A stretch of DNA of 64,000 nucleotides from JADJSS01 sp964490845 (GCA_964490845.1 CAZBED010000004.1:136358-200357); one strand, 5' to 3'. Positions 38,191 to 47,916 are shown, counted from the first letter of the stretch. Notes: generated by a model not told the origin, from the sequence alone. Made by a program: numbers and translations.

Positions 38191-39675
38191 ATGTTCCGCT
38201 TAAAAAATATAGGCATACATGCTTCACATGAGAATACCTTGTATATCAGGGAAGACTCCCCGCTGACCCACTCTGAAGGGTTTAAGGTATTGACCAGAGT
38301 TTTTGTACATTACAACGGTTCAAAAATTATTGCAACCCTCAACACTGTTCATTCCAACCTGCTGCAGGAAGGCGAAGCCGGACTCTCCGTAGAGGCGATG
38401 AACAGGCTAAAAGTCAGCGAGGGCGACACAATAGTCATCAAACACTTACAGCCAATAAACTCTTTAAGCTACGTTCGTGCAAAAATATACGGCAAAGAAT
38501 TAAACGAAGAGGCATACAATGAAATAATCGCAGATGTTGTAAATGGATACTATTCCAATATTGAGCTGGCAGCCTTTGTCACGGCCTGTGCCGGCAATAA
38601 TATGGATCTGCAGGAAATGGTGTTCCTGACCAAGGCTATGATTCAGGCGGGACAGCAAATTAAATGGGAACAACCAGTTATTTATGATAAACACTGTGTG
38701 GGCGGTGTACCCGGCAATCGAACAACCCCCATCGTGGTAAGTATTGTGGCCGCAGCCGGTTTGATTATTCCCAAAACATCCTCCAAAGCCATCACTTCAC
38801 CTGCCGGAACATCAGATATGATGGAAACCATTACCAATGTGAACCTGTCCATCGAAGAAATAAAAGAAGTAGTCAGGAAAGAAAACGCCTGTCTCGTATG
38901 GGGAGGCGAAGTAAAACTAAGTCCCGCCGATGACTTACTCATTTACGTTGAAAAAGCGCTGGATATTGACAGCGAGCCTCAGATGATTGCTTCGGTTCTT
39001 TCAAAAAAAGCCGCTGCCGGCTCCACACATGTTATCATTGATATTCCGTTTGGGAAAACAGCAAAAGTCCGTTCACATGAAGACGCTTTAAAAATGAAAT
39101 ATTATTTTGAAGCTGTCGGTGAAGCCATAGGGCTGAATATGACAATCCTGATTACAGACGGCTCACAACCGGTAGGCAGGGGCATTGGCCCTGCATTGGA
39201 AGCTCTCGATGTGCTGAGTGTTCTGAACAATGCTGCAAATGCACCATTAGACCTCAGAGACCGTGCTGCTTCCATTGCCGGAAAGTTATTGGAACTTGCT
39301 AAAAAATGTGATGCCGGTGATGGAAAAAAGATGGCAGATGATATCATTACATCCGGCAAGGCTATGCAAAAGCTAAAGGCTATTTGTCTGGCCCAGGGCA
39401 GATTTTCCATTCCTGAAAAAGGTGCATATACTTTTGATGTTTTTGCAGAGAGAGATGGTATAGTGAAAGAAATAGATAACCGGAAACTGGCACGGATAGC
39501 CAAACTCGCCGGCGCACCCAAATCACCCGGTGCGGGAATTCTGTTCAATGCCCCTGTCGGAAAGGCAGTTAAAACAGGCGATGTCCTTTATTCCATATAT
39601 GCAGAAGGAAAGGGTCAATTGGAATATGTAAAAGAATACATCAAAACCATCAATCATCTGATTACATTTGAATAA
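38191..39675 (+). CDS. AMP phosphorylase / thymidine phosphorylase family protein
   Basis: A glycosyltransferase-family nucleoside phosphorylase of the long, archaeal AMP-phosphorylase-like type (494 residues). An N-terminal extension of about 85 residues (YIREDSPLTHSEGFKVLTRV) precedes the helical and alpha/beta domains. The signature is YDKHCVGGVPGNRTTPIVVSIVA, where the true thymidine phosphorylases read KHSTGGVGD, and KTSSKAITSPAGTSDMME follows. C-terminal DGIVKEIDN and GAGILFNAPVGKAVKTGD match the family. It would release base from AMP or nucleosides, giving ribose 1,5-bisphosphate or ribose 1-phosphate. I start at ATG 38191, since an upstream frame would overlap the nuclease gene. It overlaps the PRPP synthase gene by one base. 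Confidence 0.87.
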   Translation: MFRLKNIGIHASHENTLYIREDSPLTHSEGFKVLTRVFVHYNGSKIIATLNTVHSNLLQEGEAGLSVEAMNRLKVSEGDTIVIKHLQPINSLSYVRAKIYGKELNEEAYNEIIADVVNGYYSNIELAAFVTACAGNNMDLQEMVFLTKAMIQAGQQIKWEQPVIYDKHCVGGVPGNRTTPIVVSIVAAAGLIIPKTSSKAITSPAGTSDMMETITNVNLSIEEIKEVVRKENACLVWGGEVKLSPADDLLIYVEKALDIDSEPQMIASVLSKKAAAGSTHVIIDIPFGKTAKVRSHEDALKMKYYFEAVGEAIGLNMTILITDGSQPVGRGIGPALEALDVLSVLNNAANAPLDLRDRAASIAGKLLELAKKCDAGDGKKMADDIITSGKAMQKLKAICLAQGRFSIPEKGAYTFDVFAERDGIVKEIDNRKLARIAKLAGAPKSPGAGILFNAPVGKAVKTGDVLYSIYAEGKGQLEYVKEYIKTINHLITFE

Positions 39676-40562
39676 TGGATAGAATTGTTTTTTTTCTGCC
39701 GGGTAATGAAACCATTGCAAATACGGTTGCCCAAAAACTCCGGATTCCTGTTGGGGAACTAACATTACATACATTTCCGGATGGAGAAACCTGTGTGCGC
39801 TTACTTACAGATGTCCGGAACAAAGAAGTTATTTTAATTGATTCGCTGTATCAGCCGGACACAAAATTCCTGCCACTCTATTTTTCAGCTAAATTACTAA
39901 AGGAAGAAGGTGCACTAAAAATCACATTGGTAGCTCCATATCTTGCTTATATGCGGCAAGACAAGAAGTTTCATCCCGGCGAAGCGGTAACGAGTACTTA
40001 TTTCGCCTCGTTATTATCATCCTTTATCGATGAACTCATCACCATAGATCCGCATTTGCACCGCCGAAGTTCCATGAGTGAAATCTATTCGGTTCCATGT
40101 AAAGTTTTACATGCCACCTCCATCATTTCCGACTGGATTAGTGTACATATAAAGAAGCCTTTACTTGTAGGGCCGGACAGTGAAAGTGAACAATGGGTGG
40201 CTGAAACTGCAAAAAAAATGAATACACCCTATATCGTTTTGAATAAGCTCAGGATCAGCGATACTGAAGTTACAATTTCCGTTCCTGATATCGAAGTATA
40301 TACCGGCCACACACCGGTCTTAATAGATGATATTATTTCGACAGCAAAAACAATGATTGTTACGGCAGGACATTTAAAGGAATCCGGGATGAAACCGGCG
40401 GTCTGTATCGGAGTCCACGGATTATTTTCAGGAAATGCCTATCAGGACTTACTGAATGCAGGTGTTGGCAAAGTGGTGACCTGCAATAGCATCCAGCACC
40501 CTTCAAATGAAATCGATCTGTGTGATTTAATCAGCAACAGCCTAAAAGAATCGGCAGTCTGA
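39675..40562 (+). CDS. ribose-phosphate pyrophosphokinase (PRPP synthase, class III-like)
   Basis: Makes phosphoribosyl pyrophosphate from ribose 5-phosphate and ATP, or a close variant of this reaction. Two PRTase-like halves are visible. The flexible loop is YMRQDKKFHPGEAVTS (about 94-109), the metal-binding segment is TIDPHLHR (about 125-132) and the PRPP loop is PVLIDDIISTAKTM (about 213-227). DPHLHR and the 295-residue length fit the shorter class III/archaeal-type enzymes rather than the main bacterial Prs (about 315). Its ATG overlaps the stop of the AMP-phosphorylase-like gene (TAATG), so the two are translationally coupled, which suggests a shared salvage path. Confidence 0.87.
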   Translation: MDRIVFFLPGNETIANTVAQKLRIPVGELTLHTFPDGETCVRLLTDVRNKEVILIDSLYQPDTKFLPLYFSAKLLKEEGALKITLVAPYLAYMRQDKKFHPGEAVTSTYFASLLSSFIDELITIDPHLHRRSSMSEIYSVPCKVLHATSIISDWISVHIKKPLLVGPDSESEQWVAETAKKMNTPYIVLNKLRISDTEVTISVPDIEVYTGHTPVLIDDIISTAKTMIVTAGHLKESGMKPAVCIGVHGLFSGNAYQDLLNAGVGKVVTCNSIQHPSNEIDLCDLISNSLKESAV

Positions 40563-40571
40563 TAAAATAAA

Positions 40572-41702
40572 TCAGGCAGTAAAAATCTGCATCAGTTTTC
40601 CAATCACATAATCGACTTCTTCTTTTGTATTATGTTTTGAAAAGGAAAATCGGATTGAAACCCTGTTTTCATCTTTATGTAATGCCCTCACTACATGTGA
40701 GCCTGCTGAGGCTCCGCTGCCACAGGCACTGCCGCCGCTGCAGCAAATACCTTCCATATCCAGAGTAAACAACAGCAAAGCTGATTTATCATTCGGCGGA
40801 AAAGAGACATTTAATACTGTATATAAACTCCTGTCGTCTGTATTGCCGTTAAAATCAATATCTTGAAAATTTGCTTTCAGTTGATCAATAAAATAGTTTT
40901 TTATGCCTTTTATATAGGCTGCATCCTGTTCAATATTTGCGTACGCCTTTTGTGCTGCAGCAGCCAATCCCACAATACCATATACATTTTCTGTTCCTGC
41001 CCGGAAACCACGTTCCTGCCCTCCCCCGTGTATCAACGGCTGCACCTTGTTCTGCTTACGCATAAACAAAAACCCGACACCTTTCGGTCCGTGAAATTTA
41101 TGCGCAGCCCCTGATATAAAATCCGCCTGCATTTTCTGTACATCAATGGGCAAATGGGCAAATGTCTGTACCGTATCCGAATGAAACAAAGCATGATGCT
41201 GCTTGCATAATGCGCCGACTTTTTCTGTATCCAGCAAGGTACCGATCTCATTGTTGGCATGCATCAGCGTAACCAGTGTCTTTTTATCTGAAGCAGACAA
41301 CAAACGGTTCAAATCCTCCATATCCACATTTCCTTTTTCATCTATCTTTACTAACTCCACTTCAGTATGCAGATAATCCCTGCAAAAATCAACGGAATAT
41401 TCCACACAATGGTGTTCAATCGGAGATGTAATGATGCGTTTCACATCCAAATAAGTAACAGCACCTTTGATGGCCATATTATTCGCCTCGGTAGCGCCCG
41501 AAGTAAAAATGATTTCGCCGGGTTGCGCGTTGATAAGCTGTGCTATCGTTTTACGAGCTGCTTCCACAGCAGCCCTTGTATCACGGCCATAAGAATATTG
41601 GGTAGATGGATTACCAAAATGTTCTTTCAAATAGGGCATCATGGCTTCCAGCACCTCTTTATCTATCGGAGTAGTGGCGGCATTATCAAAATATACTTTC
41701 AT
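40572..41702 (-). CDS. cysteine desulfurase (NifS/IscS-type)
   Basis: A pyridoxal-phosphate enzyme that removes sulfur from cysteine for iron-sulfur clusters, tRNA thiolation or cofactors. The PLP lysine is Lys202 in SGAAHKFHGPKG and the persulfide-forming cysteine is Cys327 in GSACGSG. The N-terminus MKVYFDNAATTPIDKEVLEAM is typical. Length 376 fits the NifS/IscS group. No iscU or iscA is adjacent, so its sulfur acceptor cannot be inferred. It is convergent with the PRPP synthase gene (9 bases) and 80 bases downstream of the histidine-kinase gene on the same strand. Confidence 0.92.
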   Translation of the reverse strand: MKVYFDNAATTPIDKEVLEAMMPYLKEHFGNPSTQYSYGRDTRAAVEAARKTIAQLINAQPGEIIFTSGATEANNMAIKGAVTYLDVKRIITSPIEHHCVEYSVDFCRDYLHTEVELVKIDEKGNVDMEDLNRLLSASDKKTLVTLMHANNEIGTLLDTEKVGALCKQHHALFHSDTVQTFAHLPIDVQKMQADFISGAAHKFHGPKGVGFLFMRKQNKVQPLIHGGGQERGFRAGTENVYGIVGLAAAAQKAYANIEQDAAYIKGIKNYFIDQLKANFQDIDFNGNTDDRSLYTVLNVSFPPNDKSALLLFTLDMEGICCSGGSACGSGASAGSHVVRALHKDENRVSIRFSFSKHNTKEEVDYVIGKLMQIFTA

Positions 41703-41782
41703 GCAGCAATAAGAAATTTGAAATTATCAGTCCGTAAAATTAGCAATAAAATCTCATTTACTTTTATAACAGATAGATAACT

Positions 41783-42946
41783 CTAAACTTCAGCTTTCAA
41801 AATAATCCGAAAGGTGGTTCCTTTGGAAGAAGAATCCTTGACAAAAATCTTTCCGTGATGGTATTCCTCAATAATTCTTCTGGCCAGTGTCAAACCCAGC
41901 CCCCATCCTCTCTTTTTACTGCTGTATCCAGGCTCAAAAATCTGCTCAAAACTGTTTTTTGGAATTCCTTTACCGGTATCCTGTATGTCAATATTCACTA
42001 ATCCGTCTTTCTCAAAGGCATGCACATGTATCTCGCCAGATTCTTCCATTGCATCCAGTGCATTTTTCATTATATTTTCCAGCACCCACTCAAACAGCGG
42101 CGGATTCAGCATAGCAATGATAGTCTCATCTGACTTTAAAAGATAGATATTTATTTTTTTTGATGCCCGTTTGGAGATATAATCGACTCCGTGTTGCAGA
42201 ACATCCGTTACCCTGTGACGCTGCAATTCAGGAACCGAACCAATTTTAGAAAATCGTTCAGCAATTAAAACAAGCCTGTCAATATCCTTCTGCATCTCTT
42301 CAAACATCATTTCATCCTCTTCCGTGTTCAGTTTCTCGCGAAGGATATCAATCCATGCGGAAAGGGATGACAAAGGAGTGCCCAACTGATGCGCAGTTTC
42401 TTTCGCAAGTCCCACCCATACCTGATTTTGTTCTGCCCGACGGGAAGACGTAAAGGCGGCATAACTGATAATAAAAAACAAAGCCACCAGAGCCAGAACA
42501 TAAAACGGATATTTTCGGATACCAATAAGCAGGTCAGAATCCTTGTAATACAGGTACTGTTTTTCACTGTCGGGCAAATCAATCTCAATAAACTGCTGAA
42601 TTGTTTTAAGTGTCTTCAGTTGTCTGAGTAAATAATCTTTATCCTTAACCACTCTGGTTGAATCGAAATTCTTATGTGCCAATATTTCATCATTGGCATT
42701 TGTCCAAATCACGGGGATATTATCGTTGTATTTAATTTTATCCAGTGCTTTAGATAACTCAATTTCATCTGAGGTATTGCTGCTCAGTACCTTATAGGCC
42801 TCCGCTATTTCTTCCGCCTTTTTTATTTCTTCCCGCGCAATAGCTTTCGCGAGCCTGTGTGTGTACCATAGTGTAAAAAATATGATACTCACAGCAAACA
42901 GGAAAAGAAGGATTTTCCAACGGTTTCTATGTTGGTAGAAATTCAT
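41783..42946 (-). CDS. membrane sensor histidine kinase
   Basis: A two-component sensor kinase of 387 residues. Two membrane segments (about 11-29 and 146-166) flank a periplasmic region of roughly 115 residues. The dimerisation/phosphorylation motif is ETAHQLGTPLSSLSAW with His186. The ATPase motifs are the N-box (NIMKNALDAMEES), G1 (DTGKGIP), the F-box region (FEQIFEPGYSS) and G2 (KRGWGLGLTLARRI). No response regulator gene is adjacent. It lies 48 bases downstream of the CHAT gene on the same strand, so it could belong to the same transcription unit. The signal sensed is unknown. Confidence 0.9.
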   Translation of the reverse strand: MNFYQHRNRWKILLFLFAVSIIFFTLWYTHRLAKAIAREEIKKAEEIAEAYKVLSSNTSDEIELSKALDKIKYNDNIPVIWTNANDEILAHKNFDSTRVVKDKDYLLRQLKTLKTIQQFIEIDLPDSEKQYLYYKDSDLLIGIRKYPFYVLALVALFFIISYAAFTSSRRAEQNQVWVGLAKETAHQLGTPLSSLSAWIDILREKLNTEEDEMMFEEMQKDIDRLVLIAERFSKIGSVPELQRHRVTDVLQHGVDYISKRASKKINIYLLKSDETIIAMLNPPLFEWVLENIMKNALDAMEESGEIHVHAFEKDGLVNIDIQDTGKGIPKNSFEQIFEPGYSSKKRGWGLGLTLARRIIEEYHHGKIFVKDSSSKGTTFRIILKAEV

Positions 42947-42994
42947 TTGAGTAAAAATAGGAAAAGTCTGTCAGATAATTCAGCTATATACTGC

Positions 42995-45844
42995 TTATTC
43001 CACCAGTACAAATGCCGCCCATTTATACGGATCATTGGGGTATTTGCTTTTCATATACGTTTGGGTTTGATGAAAGGCTTCCGGAATTGTTTTACCTGAA
43101 AACCAGGTGCTGTAAAATTTCGTCATCAATTCTGTAGTCTCTGTATCCGGTACTTTCCAGAGGCTCATTAGCAGATATGCTGCACCAGCCATCTTAAATG
43201 CCCGTTGCAAGCCAAACACACCTTCACTGCCTTTGATATCACCCAAACCCGTTTCGCAGGCAGAGAGAACCACCAGTTCTGTATTATTCAGCGAAACATT
43301 GGATACTTCATAAGCAGTCAGAATGCCATCTTCCACATTTGCCGGAAGGGTATCTCCTTTCCAGACTCTATTGGCTCCTGCCAGCAGTAAACCTGCTCTG
43401 TTCAGTGGATTATCCGAGGAACGGAACACCTGCTGGCTTTCATCGCCAAATTCATTCAAGTTTTGTTTCTTTGGATCCGGAAAGAAAAAACCATGGCTCG
43501 CAATATGAAGTACACGCGGTGAATTATTGCCGCTCAGTTTCTTAAATGCTTCTTCAGTTGCCTGTTTACCAGAATACATGGAAACATTTATTTTATTTTG
43601 ATGGGCAATGGTGTCTATGGCCTTTGCTTCGGTGAAAGTTCCCTCCAGGTATTTCCAGCTATTCCCTCTGTTTAAATCCTCAGGTAAAGAGCGGGAAACA
43701 AAACTGGTTTCTTTTTCATCTTTTTCTGCCAGTGCCAGCAATTCCTGGTCTGTCACATCATACTGGATACCTCCGAAGATCGTCATGCTCGGTGGTAAGG
43801 TTTCTTTATATTTGGATGCCCGCAACAGCATGGCAGTAGAACTGAGCTGGGTAAGAGTATAGCGGTCGGAAAGCAAGGCAGTGGAATTATACGGAATGGC
43901 GGAAAATGCAATCTGATGCAAACTGCCTGACGGAGCAAAATAGATCTTATCGCCTTTGTTCAGCAAACTGTCCAGTGGTTTCCAGACCAGATTATATAAA
44001 TGCTTTCCTGAAGTAGTACTATTATACATCTCACTGATAAATTCTGCATCTGAAAAACCTGCCTTATCTAACAAACTATCCAGTTGCTTTTGTTCACACA
44101 ATGGGATCATAAACGGAAATGAATCATTTTTTCGCAACACCAGTGCCACATACATAATGCTGTCGGTAAATTTCTTACCATTATAGAAATTAAACGAAGA
44201 AAACTCAATTGCCACTTCCTTATCTCCTAAAGCTTTCTGAATATCCTGCCAACGGGTACTTAGCAGTGATTTGGATTCCTTGAAAGTATTAGATAATCTT
44301 GTCAGTTGTGATTCCAAATCATTCGCTTTTTCTTCGTTTACGGCTATAAGAGTACTGTCTCTTTTGATAATTCTTTTAGTATATTGCTTTGATAAAAATA
44401 TTTTTGCAGTTTTCCATTTATCATAAAGTCTTAAGGCAATAGTATCTCCACTAATCAAAATATTTTGCCTCAACTCTATAGAAGAATTTAATATTACACC
44501 TTTAGTTGCAAGTTCAATATCAAAAGCTTCTATGGCAATTGAATTATTCAGTAAAGAATATTTCAGGTAAAAAGATTTTAAAAAATCAAATTGGTCTGTA
44601 ACCTTTTTAAAATATTTTTCTTTTTCACTTTCAGACAAAACTGTAAAAGTTCTATCAATATTTCTTATAATATTATTTTTTGATTCTATTATCAAAGGTC
44701 GCGCATTTTCTAACTGCCGCTCTCCAATATATAAGCTTGCGAAGTTAAATAACCCTTTTCCATAATCAGGATGGTCTCTTCCTAAAGACTTTATAGTGAT
44801 TTCAAGTGATTCTGAAAATAATGGAATTGATTTATCATACTGCCCCATTCTTTTGTAACACACAGCTAGATTACTAAGTATGGCAGCATAATTAGAATGA
44901 TTCTTACCAAGAGATTTCTCAGTACAATCCAATGATTCTCTATAAATAAGCATGGCCTTTTCGTACTCACCCATTTCCCTGTAGCACAATGCTAAATTAT
45001 TAAGAGCTATGCAGTAATTAGGATTGTCTTTTTGTAATAGGGAGTCTTGTAATTTCAATGCCATCACAAAAAATGGCTCTGCATTCTTGAACTGATATAG
45101 ATATTGGTATGTCATTGCTAAATTATTTAGTACAGTGGGATAATTTGGGTGATTTCTTCCCATAAATTTTTCAGCATACATATAAGCTTCAAGGTTAAAG
45201 TGTAGTGCTTTTTCGTATTGACCAAGATCCATGTATATGTTTCCCATATTTCCAAGAGAAATAACATAATCTGGATTCTCTTTCCCTAATGTCGCTTCAT
45301 TAATCTCTAAAGCCTCCTTAAAAAGAGGTAATGCATTTTCAAAACGCCCCATTATTCTATAAATTTCTGCCAAATCGTTTAGTCTATTGCCATATTCTGG
45401 TTTATCTCTACCAAGATATTTCTCTGCGTTAATCAATGCTTCCTGAGAAAATGACAACGCTTTATCATACTGTCCAGAATAAAAATATGCAGCAGAAATA
45501 TTATTGAGACAAAATCCATATTTCTGATTTTCTTTTCCAATTGTATTTTGTAATATTTCCTGTGATTTAAGCAATAATGACAAAGCCTTAATATGTTGGC
45601 CGGTTATTGCATAGATAAGACCTAAATCACATAAAGAAAACCCATAATTCGAATCTGTTTTACCAAACTCTTTTTCAGCTTGTAATAAAGCTTCCTCTCC
45701 ATAGATTAAAGCTTCTTTAAAATTGCCCTGATTGAATGATTCCTGAGTTATATTATGAAGAGAATCCCAGCTTTGCGCTAATGTATTGCCTTCAAAAACA
45801 AAGGAAAATAAAAACATCAAAATTATAGGAATACGTATCTTCAT
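42995..45844 (-). CDS. exported TPR-CHAT protein (caspase-like peptidase)
   Basis: A 949-residue protein. A signal peptide (cleavage near GNTLAQ) precedes about eight kinesin-light-chain-type TPR units of 42 residues (about 30-390; for example YGNRLNDLAEIYRIMGRFENA). A helical linker (about 400-560) and a C-terminal CHAT domain (about 620-949) follow. CHAT is a caspase-family peptidase; the predicted dyad is His784 in HIASHGFFF and Cys863 in LSACETG, both present. The tail AYLLMSLWKVPDT and KWAAFVLVE are family hallmarks. Because it has a signal peptide, it would act outside the cytoplasm, unlike CHAT proteases in antiphage type III-E systems. It is 25 bases downstream of the FecR-like gene. 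Confidence 0.92.
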   Translation of the reverse strand: MKIRIPIILMFLFSFVFEGNTLAQSWDSLHNITQESFNQGNFKEALIYGEEALLQAEKEFGKTDSNYGFSLCDLGLIYAITGQHIKALSLLLKSQEILQNTIGKENQKYGFCLNNISAAYFYSGQYDKALSFSQEALINAEKYLGRDKPEYGNRLNDLAEIYRIMGRFENALPLFKEALEINEATLGKENPDYVISLGNMGNIYMDLGQYEKALHFNLEAYMYAEKFMGRNHPNYPTVLNNLAMTYQYLYQFKNAEPFFVMALKLQDSLLQKDNPNYCIALNNLALCYREMGEYEKAMLIYRESLDCTEKSLGKNHSNYAAILSNLAVCYKRMGQYDKSIPLFSESLEITIKSLGRDHPDYGKGLFNFASLYIGERQLENARPLIIESKNNIIRNIDRTFTVLSESEKEKYFKKVTDQFDFLKSFYLKYSLLNNSIAIEAFDIELATKGVILNSSIELRQNILISGDTIALRLYDKWKTAKIFLSKQYTKRIIKRDSTLIAVNEEKANDLESQLTRLSNTFKESKSLLSTRWQDIQKALGDKEVAIEFSSFNFYNGKKFTDSIMYVALVLRKNDSFPFMIPLCEQKQLDSLLDKAGFSDAEFISEMYNSTTSGKHLYNLVWKPLDSLLNKGDKIYFAPSGSLHQIAFSAIPYNSTALLSDRYTLTQLSSTAMLLRASKYKETLPPSMTIFGGIQYDVTDQELLALAEKDEKETSFVSRSLPEDLNRGNSWKYLEGTFTEAKAIDTIAHQNKINVSMYSGKQATEEAFKKLSGNNSPRVLHIASHGFFFPDPKKQNLNEFGDESQQVFRSSDNPLNRAGLLLAGANRVWKGDTLPANVEDGILTAYEVSNVSLNNTELVVLSACETGLGDIKGSEGVFGLQRAFKMAGAAYLLMSLWKVPDTETTELMTKFYSTWFSGKTIPEAFHQTQTYMKSKYPNDPYKWAAFVLVE

Positions 45845-45869
45845 ACTATCTAGTATTTAGTATAAAATA

Positions 45870-46763
45870 TTATTTCAATCCATTTGCGGCCTTCATATAC
45901 TCTATATTTTTAGGTCTTGCTAAAGATGCTTTATTAAAACGGGTGAAAGCCTCCCCATATAAAAAATTGTCCTGTAAAATGACTCCTGCGGCAAAATCAC
46001 GTTCTGCAGCGTCAGGTATCACACTGATTTCATCACTTATTTTTTTCCACAACTTCTTATACTCATTACTGCTCAAAAACTGTATTTGGTTCAATGCTCC
46101 GTATTTTTTTCCATTAATCATTATTCCCCAATAATATATCTTATCTTCTTCTGATTTACTCTTAAAAATCGATGCTTCGCATGAATTTCCTTTTATCAGT
46201 GTATCTGTCAGTATAGAACTGCCGTAAGAATCTTTATAAAGAATCAGTCTAACCGATGGAGGTGTCATATCCTTTTCAAGCAATGCTTTAATTATCTGCT
46301 CCGGCAGCTGCCATTTAAGTGTTACAGCTTCTTTATATACATATATTTTTCTCATGTTCGGAGGAAATATAACAGGATCTTCTTCTCCTCTGGTTACTCC
46401 ACCTACGTTTTGCATATATTCTTTTCTGTTCTTATCACTTATTGGTTCATGCGGATGCAACAACTGTGTATATACAGATTTCCAGTACTTTGCGGATACA
46501 GAAAAATCTGCTGTTTTGCATAACGTGTTTTTCAATGAACAAATACCCTTTTGGGAAATAGTAACCGGTATATAATCCGGACAAAGCAATGTAACGGAAG
46601 ATTTATCACTAATTACAAAGCTGTCATTTTCAGAAAACTGTTGACCAACAATCAGTTTTTTATTATGATGTTTAACATTACCTTTCAACTGATAAACTAT
46701 ATAATACTGTGCATGAAGCAACTGTACTAAAAAAAACAAAAAAATACTGATGTACGCTCTCAT
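45870..46763 (-). CDS. exported protein, FecR-like N-terminal region
   Basis: A 297-residue exported protein with a signal peptide (cleavage near LLHAQ). Residues about 22-75 (YQLKGNVKHHNKKLIVGQQF, DSFVISDKSSVTLLC) resemble the FecR-type beta-domain found in many sensor-associated proteins. The middle (about 135-230) is beta-rich with PPSVRLILYKDS and a WGIMINGKKYG motif. The end (FAAGVILQDNFLYGEAFTRFNKA) looks like a single TPR-type helical pair. It sits one base after the CHASE2 gene and 25 bases before the CHAT gene, so the three are one operon. I infer that it links sensor and protease in the periplasm. The FecR resemblance is weak and needs a profile search. Confidence 0.68.
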   Translation of the reverse strand: MRAYISIFLFFLVQLLHAQYYIVYQLKGNVKHHNKKLIVGQQFSENDSFVISDKSSVTLLCPDYIPVTISQKGICSLKNTLCKTADFSVSAKYWKSVYTQLLHPHEPISDKNRKEYMQNVGGVTRGEEDPVIFPPNMRKIYVYKEAVTLKWQLPEQIIKALLEKDMTPPSVRLILYKDSYGSSILTDTLIKGNSCEASIFKSKSEEDKIYYWGIMINGKKYGALNQIQFLSSNEYKKLWKKISDEISVIPDAAERDFAAGVILQDNFLYGEAFTRFNKASLARPKNIEYMKAANGLK

Positions 46764-46764
46764 T

Positions 46765-47916
46765 TTAATGTTGTTTAAAGATTGTTTTGTACTTGAACTT
46801 AAGCCTCAACCAGTTTGCAAACCCTTCATAAAAATAAAGTACATCAACAGACAGTATTATGCCTATGATGGCATATTTAAAATCAATAATCCTGTTAAAA
46901 TACTGAAGAAATAAAACCTGTACATACAGCAATAAAACAGAAACGGATAATTGTGTAATTTTTACGGTTAGATGGAACCAAAGATGTTTTTCTATAAAAT
47001 ATTTTAAGAAAAAAGCGACACACAGCCAGGTAAAAATAATTGCCAGCAGCCACTGAATGAATGAAGACGTTTTTTTTAATAAATTATCCTCCAACAACAT
47101 GGATAAAATATTTGCATGAATATATACTCCTGACATTTCTGGCAACTCATTATTTTCATTATTTACCGGAGTAATAAATTTGTCCTCAATTGAATTTTTA
47201 TCATTAGTAACAAACCCCATCAAAACAATCTTATTTTTATATACAGATGGTGGATAGTTTATTATGCTGTCAAAACGAATTGTCAAAAACTTATCCCCTC
47301 TCCTGACGTAGTTAATATAATGCAGCCCACTCATTCTGTGTTCCAGGTTTTTAAACCTGTCCGGATATGACTTTTTAAATATAGTGGCTGAAAATGAAGT
47401 ATATCTTTTATTATTTATTTCTTCAAAAAAGGAACATTGTCTGATTATTTTGAATCCGACAAAATTAATATAGCCACTTTGTGTATTTTCACGTTCGAAA
47501 TAAGATTTCTGTAGGAGATTCTTTTCACCATTAAATTTATTTGCTAACACGATATTCGTCTTATTAATTTCATTTCTCAGAATGCTATCTGTATAAGCAT
47601 CTTTTGGATCTTTAAAATAAACATCTAAACCAATAATCTTAGGGTTGAATTGACTAAGCTTGTTAATTGTCTCCGCTATTTGTTTTCTGTTTGCCGTATC
47701 TATATTAACAACTACTATTTCAGGATGCAAGGGTGCATTTTCATTTATCTTTGTATTTAACGTGATATCAGTATAACTGAAATCAGCTACAGCCTCACTG
47801 ATAGGATTAAAGAGATGTGTATTTATGGCTACGAAATGGAGGAGCCACATAACCACAAAACACAAAATGGTTACAAAAACAATATCTTTATGAAACAGGT
47901 ATTTCATTATTAGCAA
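46765..47916 (-). CDS. CHASE2-domain membrane sensor protein
   Basis: A 383-residue membrane protein. One N-terminal membrane helix (about 13-32) is followed by an extracytoplasmic CHASE2 domain (about 45-285; HPEIVVVNIDTANRKQI, PKIIGLDVYFKD, RFDSIINYPPSVYKNKIVLMG). Three membrane helices (about 288-310, 315-340 and 348-370) close it. Usually CHASE2 is fused to a kinase, cyclase or protease output domain, but here nothing follows the last helix except a short basic tail, so output must go through partners. A second ATG at 47907 (MKYLF) is an alternative start. A near-consensus -7 box TATATTTA lies at 47929-47936, leaving almost no leader. First gene of the CHASE2-FecR-like-CHAT operon. Confidence 0.88.
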   Translation of the reverse strand: MLIMKYLFHKDIVFVTILCFVVMWLLHFVAINTHLFNPISEAVADFSYTDITLNTKINENAPLHPEIVVVNIDTANRKQIAETINKLSQFNPKIIGLDVYFKDPKDAYTDSILRNEINKTNIVLANKFNGEKNLLQKSYFERENTQSGYINFVGFKIIRQCSFFEEINNKRYTSFSATIFKKSYPDRFKNLEHRMSGLHYINYVRRGDKFLTIRFDSIINYPPSVYKNKIVLMGFVTNDKNSIEDKFITPVNNENNELPEMSGVYIHANILSMLLEDNLLKKTSSFIQWLLAIIFTWLCVAFFLKYFIEKHLWFHLTVKITQLSVSVLLLYVQVLFLQYFNRIIDFKYAIIGIILSVDVLYFYEGFANWLRLKFKYKTIFKQH

